Assembly (NCBI RefSeq): GCF_007954585.1
Contig: NZ_CP042382.1
Span: forward strand, 2,418,001-2,482,000
Length of the DNA stretch: 64,000 nt
DNA from: Pistricoccus aurantiacus
GTDB taxonomy: Bacteria > Pseudomonadota > Gammaproteobacteria > Pseudomonadales > Halomonadaceae
Direction of reading: 5' to 3'
Position 1 is the stretch's first letter. Each line of letters opens with the position of its first letter. Of the stretch, positions 62,024 through 64,000 are shown in pieces. The translations under genes and the position numbers were made by a program. The notes beneath the pieces were generated by a model. That model worked only from the letters and a program-made list of their open reading frames with translations. It had not been told where the DNA came from and made no database searches.

Positions 62024-63997
62024 TCAGCCCTTCACCAGTTCGATGGAGTCGATGAACATGTGCTGCGGGAAATCCGCCTTGGGCACGATTTCCAGCTTGC
62101 GAATGTCGTTGCGATGCAGAATCAAATTGCCCAGCGCCACATCCAGCGGCAGAGTGGAGTAGGCGATGGTCTCCAGCCGTTGCACGGACAGGTTCTCGAG
62201 TTTGCCGATCCGGCCGCGACCGCCGGCAGCAGGTGTTGCAACCGCCACCCGGAAGCGGGTCGACGGCTTGCCCGCGTCGCTCGGCGCTAGTACCGAGGCG
62301 ACGGTATGCACCCCATCTAGAGGCGAAGCCGTGTCCATCTTGATCAGTATCGTATCCCCGGTGCTGAGGCCGTGACCTTGGTCGGTTTCGAGGATAGTGC
62401 TGGCGCTGTCCGGCGTGGTCGATTTGATCGGCGGTACGCTGGGGAAGCCGCGATGAAACACTGGCAAGCTCGGTGCGAGTATCGGCGAGAAGCCCTGCTC
62501 GAGCGGCACGGTATTGTTGCTACCGTCGCGCACCAGCACGTCGAACTCGGGTGTCTTACCTTGGAGAATGGTCGACGCATCGGTCAGGTCGAACAGCGCC
62601 GTGGTGCGCAGCAGCAGCTCCGAGAAGTCGCGCCAATCCCGTTGTGAGGCCGGCAGATCCATACTCAGTGCCGCGGGCACCGGCGCGGCGATATTGGGAT
62701 CGATCACCAGCACGCTGGTCTGGTGATTAGTCTCCAACGCCAGATTGTGTCCGCTGATGGACGCATCAGCGAATACTTTGACGCCGGCGTTGTGCAGGGT
62801 ACGCGGCTTGACCGGGTCTTCCATGTCGTCGATCACTAGCACCTGCTCACCGAACGACCACTGCAACGACACGTCCGCACCCTGCTGATTCAATTGTTGA
62901 CCATCGAGCAGGTCCTTGCCGCTGGCATCACCCAGCAGCTTCCATCGCGCCACGGCGCCGATGTATTCCTTGGCCAGCCCTTGATGACTCTTTTCCGATA
63001 GCAGATCGCCGACATCATCCGGGTGGAAGCCGAACTCATCGCCCGTATCCTGCATCCACACCGTGTTGAAGCGGTTGTGATCGCAGCCGCCCATGAACAC
63101 CATGGCCTTGTCGGTGCGCGCGCGGTCGTAGTGGCGGAACCCGGTGCCGGTCATGGCGTTGGCGCCACCCGCCCCCGAGACGTCGTTGTCCTGGGTACCG
63201 TAGAGCACGGCATAGAAGGCGCAGTCGCTGCGCTCCAGCGCCATGCGCTGGTCCTGTTTGGCCTCACCGCTGAAGTCGGTGGGCGCCAGGGAGCAGACGA
63301 ACTTGACCCGATAAGCGGGGCGGTCGGTAGCCATGCGCTTGGCGGCGCGCACCACGGCATCGCCGCCGCGCGAGTGTCCCACCAGGCCGATGCGCGAGAA
63401 GTCCAGGCGGTCGTGCAGCAGGGAAGTCGCGTCATCGTGCAACGCGCGCAGCGTATCCAGGGCGCTGATCACCAGTAGCGCTCGCATCTCGATCAGCGCG
63501 CTCTTGAACAGGTTGGCGGCATTGGCATCGACGGACACCGAGACGATGCCGAGTTCGGCCAGCGCGTCCTGTAGATACTGCATGCCCTGGTAGCTGTCGA
63601 CATAGTGCAACGTCCCCGGCGACGTTCCCGGTGCCAGCGACCGGTGGGCACCATGCTGCAGCACCACGATCGGGAGCGGACCGCTGCCCGCCACCTGGTT
63701 CGATTGTGAATCGCCAGGGTAAACGATATGCACCGGGCGCCGCAGACGATAGTGATCGGCATCGCTGCCCGGCAAGAGCATGCCGATACTAGCAAGAAAA
63801 GCCAGCGGGTCCGGCGCGTTCGGACCACGCGGGCGTAGCAGGAAGTCGAGACCGTCGCGGGTGTCGAGTACGAACGTCGTGAGGTCGTCGGCGAGCGGAT
63901 TGTCGGGATCATGGCGGCCGGTGAAGCTCGCCTCGAGCTGCACCGGAATGTCGGTGGAATCGTGGGGCGCGGCCAGGGGCGGCAGGATTCTCGGCAC
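62024..63997 (-). CDS. Large alpha/beta hydrolase, probably 5'-incomplete
   Basis: At least 657 residues are encoded; the GTG at 63997 is only 3 nt from the window edge and the true start may lie outside. The N-terminal half is a lipase/esterase-type alpha/beta hydrolase: PIVVLQHGAHRSLAPG (oxyanion loop), FSRIGLVGHSRGGDAVVRAA with the nucleophile Ser near residue 208, and a His candidate in FMGGCDHNRFNTVW. The C-terminal half (from about 380) is beta-rich (SLQWSFGEQVLVIDDMEDPV; FIDSIELVKG) and may bind a substrate. It is the first visible gene of the hydrolase - 100-residue protein - protease operon. Confidence 0.8.
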   Translation of the reverse strand: MPRILPPLAAPHDSTDIPVQLEASFTGRHDPDNPLADDLTTFVLDTRDGLDFLLRPRGPNAPDPLAFLASIGMLLPGSDADHYRLRRPVHIVYPGDSQSNQVAGSGPLPIVVLQHGAHRSLAPGTSPGTLHYVDSYQGMQYLQDALAELGIVSVSVDANAANLFKSALIEMRALLVISALDTLRALHDDATSLLHDRLDFSRIGLVGHSRGGDAVVRAAKRMATDRPAYRVKFVCSLAPTDFSGEAKQDQRMALERSDCAFYAVLYGTQDNDVSGAGGANAMTGTGFRHYDRARTDKAMVFMGGCDHNRFNTVWMQDTGDEFGFHPDDVGDLLSEKSHQGLAKEYIGAVARWKLLGDASGKDLLDGQQLNQQGADVSLQWSFGEQVLVIDDMEDPVKPRTLHNAGVKVFADASISGHNLALETNHQTSVLVIDPNIAAPVPAALSMDLPASQRDWRDFSELLLRTTALFDLTDASTILQGKTPEFDVLVRDGSNNTVPLEQGFSPILAPSLPVFHRGFPSVPPIKSTTPDSASTILETDQGHGLSTGDTILIKMDTASPLDGVHTVASVLAPSDAGKPSTRFRVAVATPAAGGRGRIGKLENLSVQRLETIAYSTLPLDVALGNLILHRNDIRKLEIVPKADFPQHMFIDSIELVKG

Positions 63998-64000
63998 CGG

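Overview
The window looks like a chromosomal accessory region of a high-GC gammaproteobacterium, most likely a halophile of the Halomonas/Halomonadaceae type. That assignment is inferred from codon use, GC level and the gene repertoire; there is no marker gene to prove it. No rRNA, tRNA, CRISPR array or replication origin was seen.

Positions 1-10,050 form a long run of minus-strand genes. It holds VOC/glyoxalase-fold proteins, DGPF (YciI-like) proteins, a DUF1428 protein and a sigma factor with the long C-terminal extension of the ECF42 group. An AAC(3)-I-like acetyltransferase and a frameshifted rifampin ADP-ribosyltransferase (arr) sit inside the run. An intact IS3 element has split one VOC gene, leaving an exact 3-bp target duplication. 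Four sites (659-685, 5993-6019, 10026-10052, 49380-49406) share TGTCGA-N17-CGTC, each upstream of these gene families, so the sigma factor and its regulon can be read from this window. A degenerate second copy of part of the cluster lies at 48.5-49.4 kb.

Positions 10.4-15.7 kb carry an ATP-grasp ligase and two divergent, paralogous CocE/NonD hydrolases. Positions 16.1-35.4 kb hold a complete Tc (ABC) toxin: a 3619-residue TcA with extra PA14 and peptidoglycan-binding-like segments, and a 2748-residue TcB-TcC fusion. The region behind the Rhs core of the fusion carries a D-x14-E-x-K signature of a PD-(D/E)XK nuclease.

From 35.5 to 57.4 kb the window is a mosaic of IS elements (IS1380, IS4 and IS200/IS605, plus relics of IS3, IS630 and others), gene relics, a decayed piece of an integrative conjugative element and a HipBA module with a large palindromic operator.

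Two blocks of unusual proteins are embedded there. At 38.2-45.1 kb, in visibly AT-richer DNA up to about 42.8 kb, are a leaderless metzincin protease with a Trp/Cys-rich N-terminus, an internally duplicated protein, a beta/gamma-crystallin protein interrupted by an amber codon, two small unknown proteins and a phospholipase-C-like enzyme fused to a crystallin domain. At 54.4-64 kb are two large proteins of unknown function and a tight operon of an alpha/beta hydrolase, a 100-residue protein and a 1407-residue protein ending in a papain-like cysteine protease. None of these shows a standard signal peptide. Together with the Tc toxin they are the best candidates here for an undescribed toxin or effector system.
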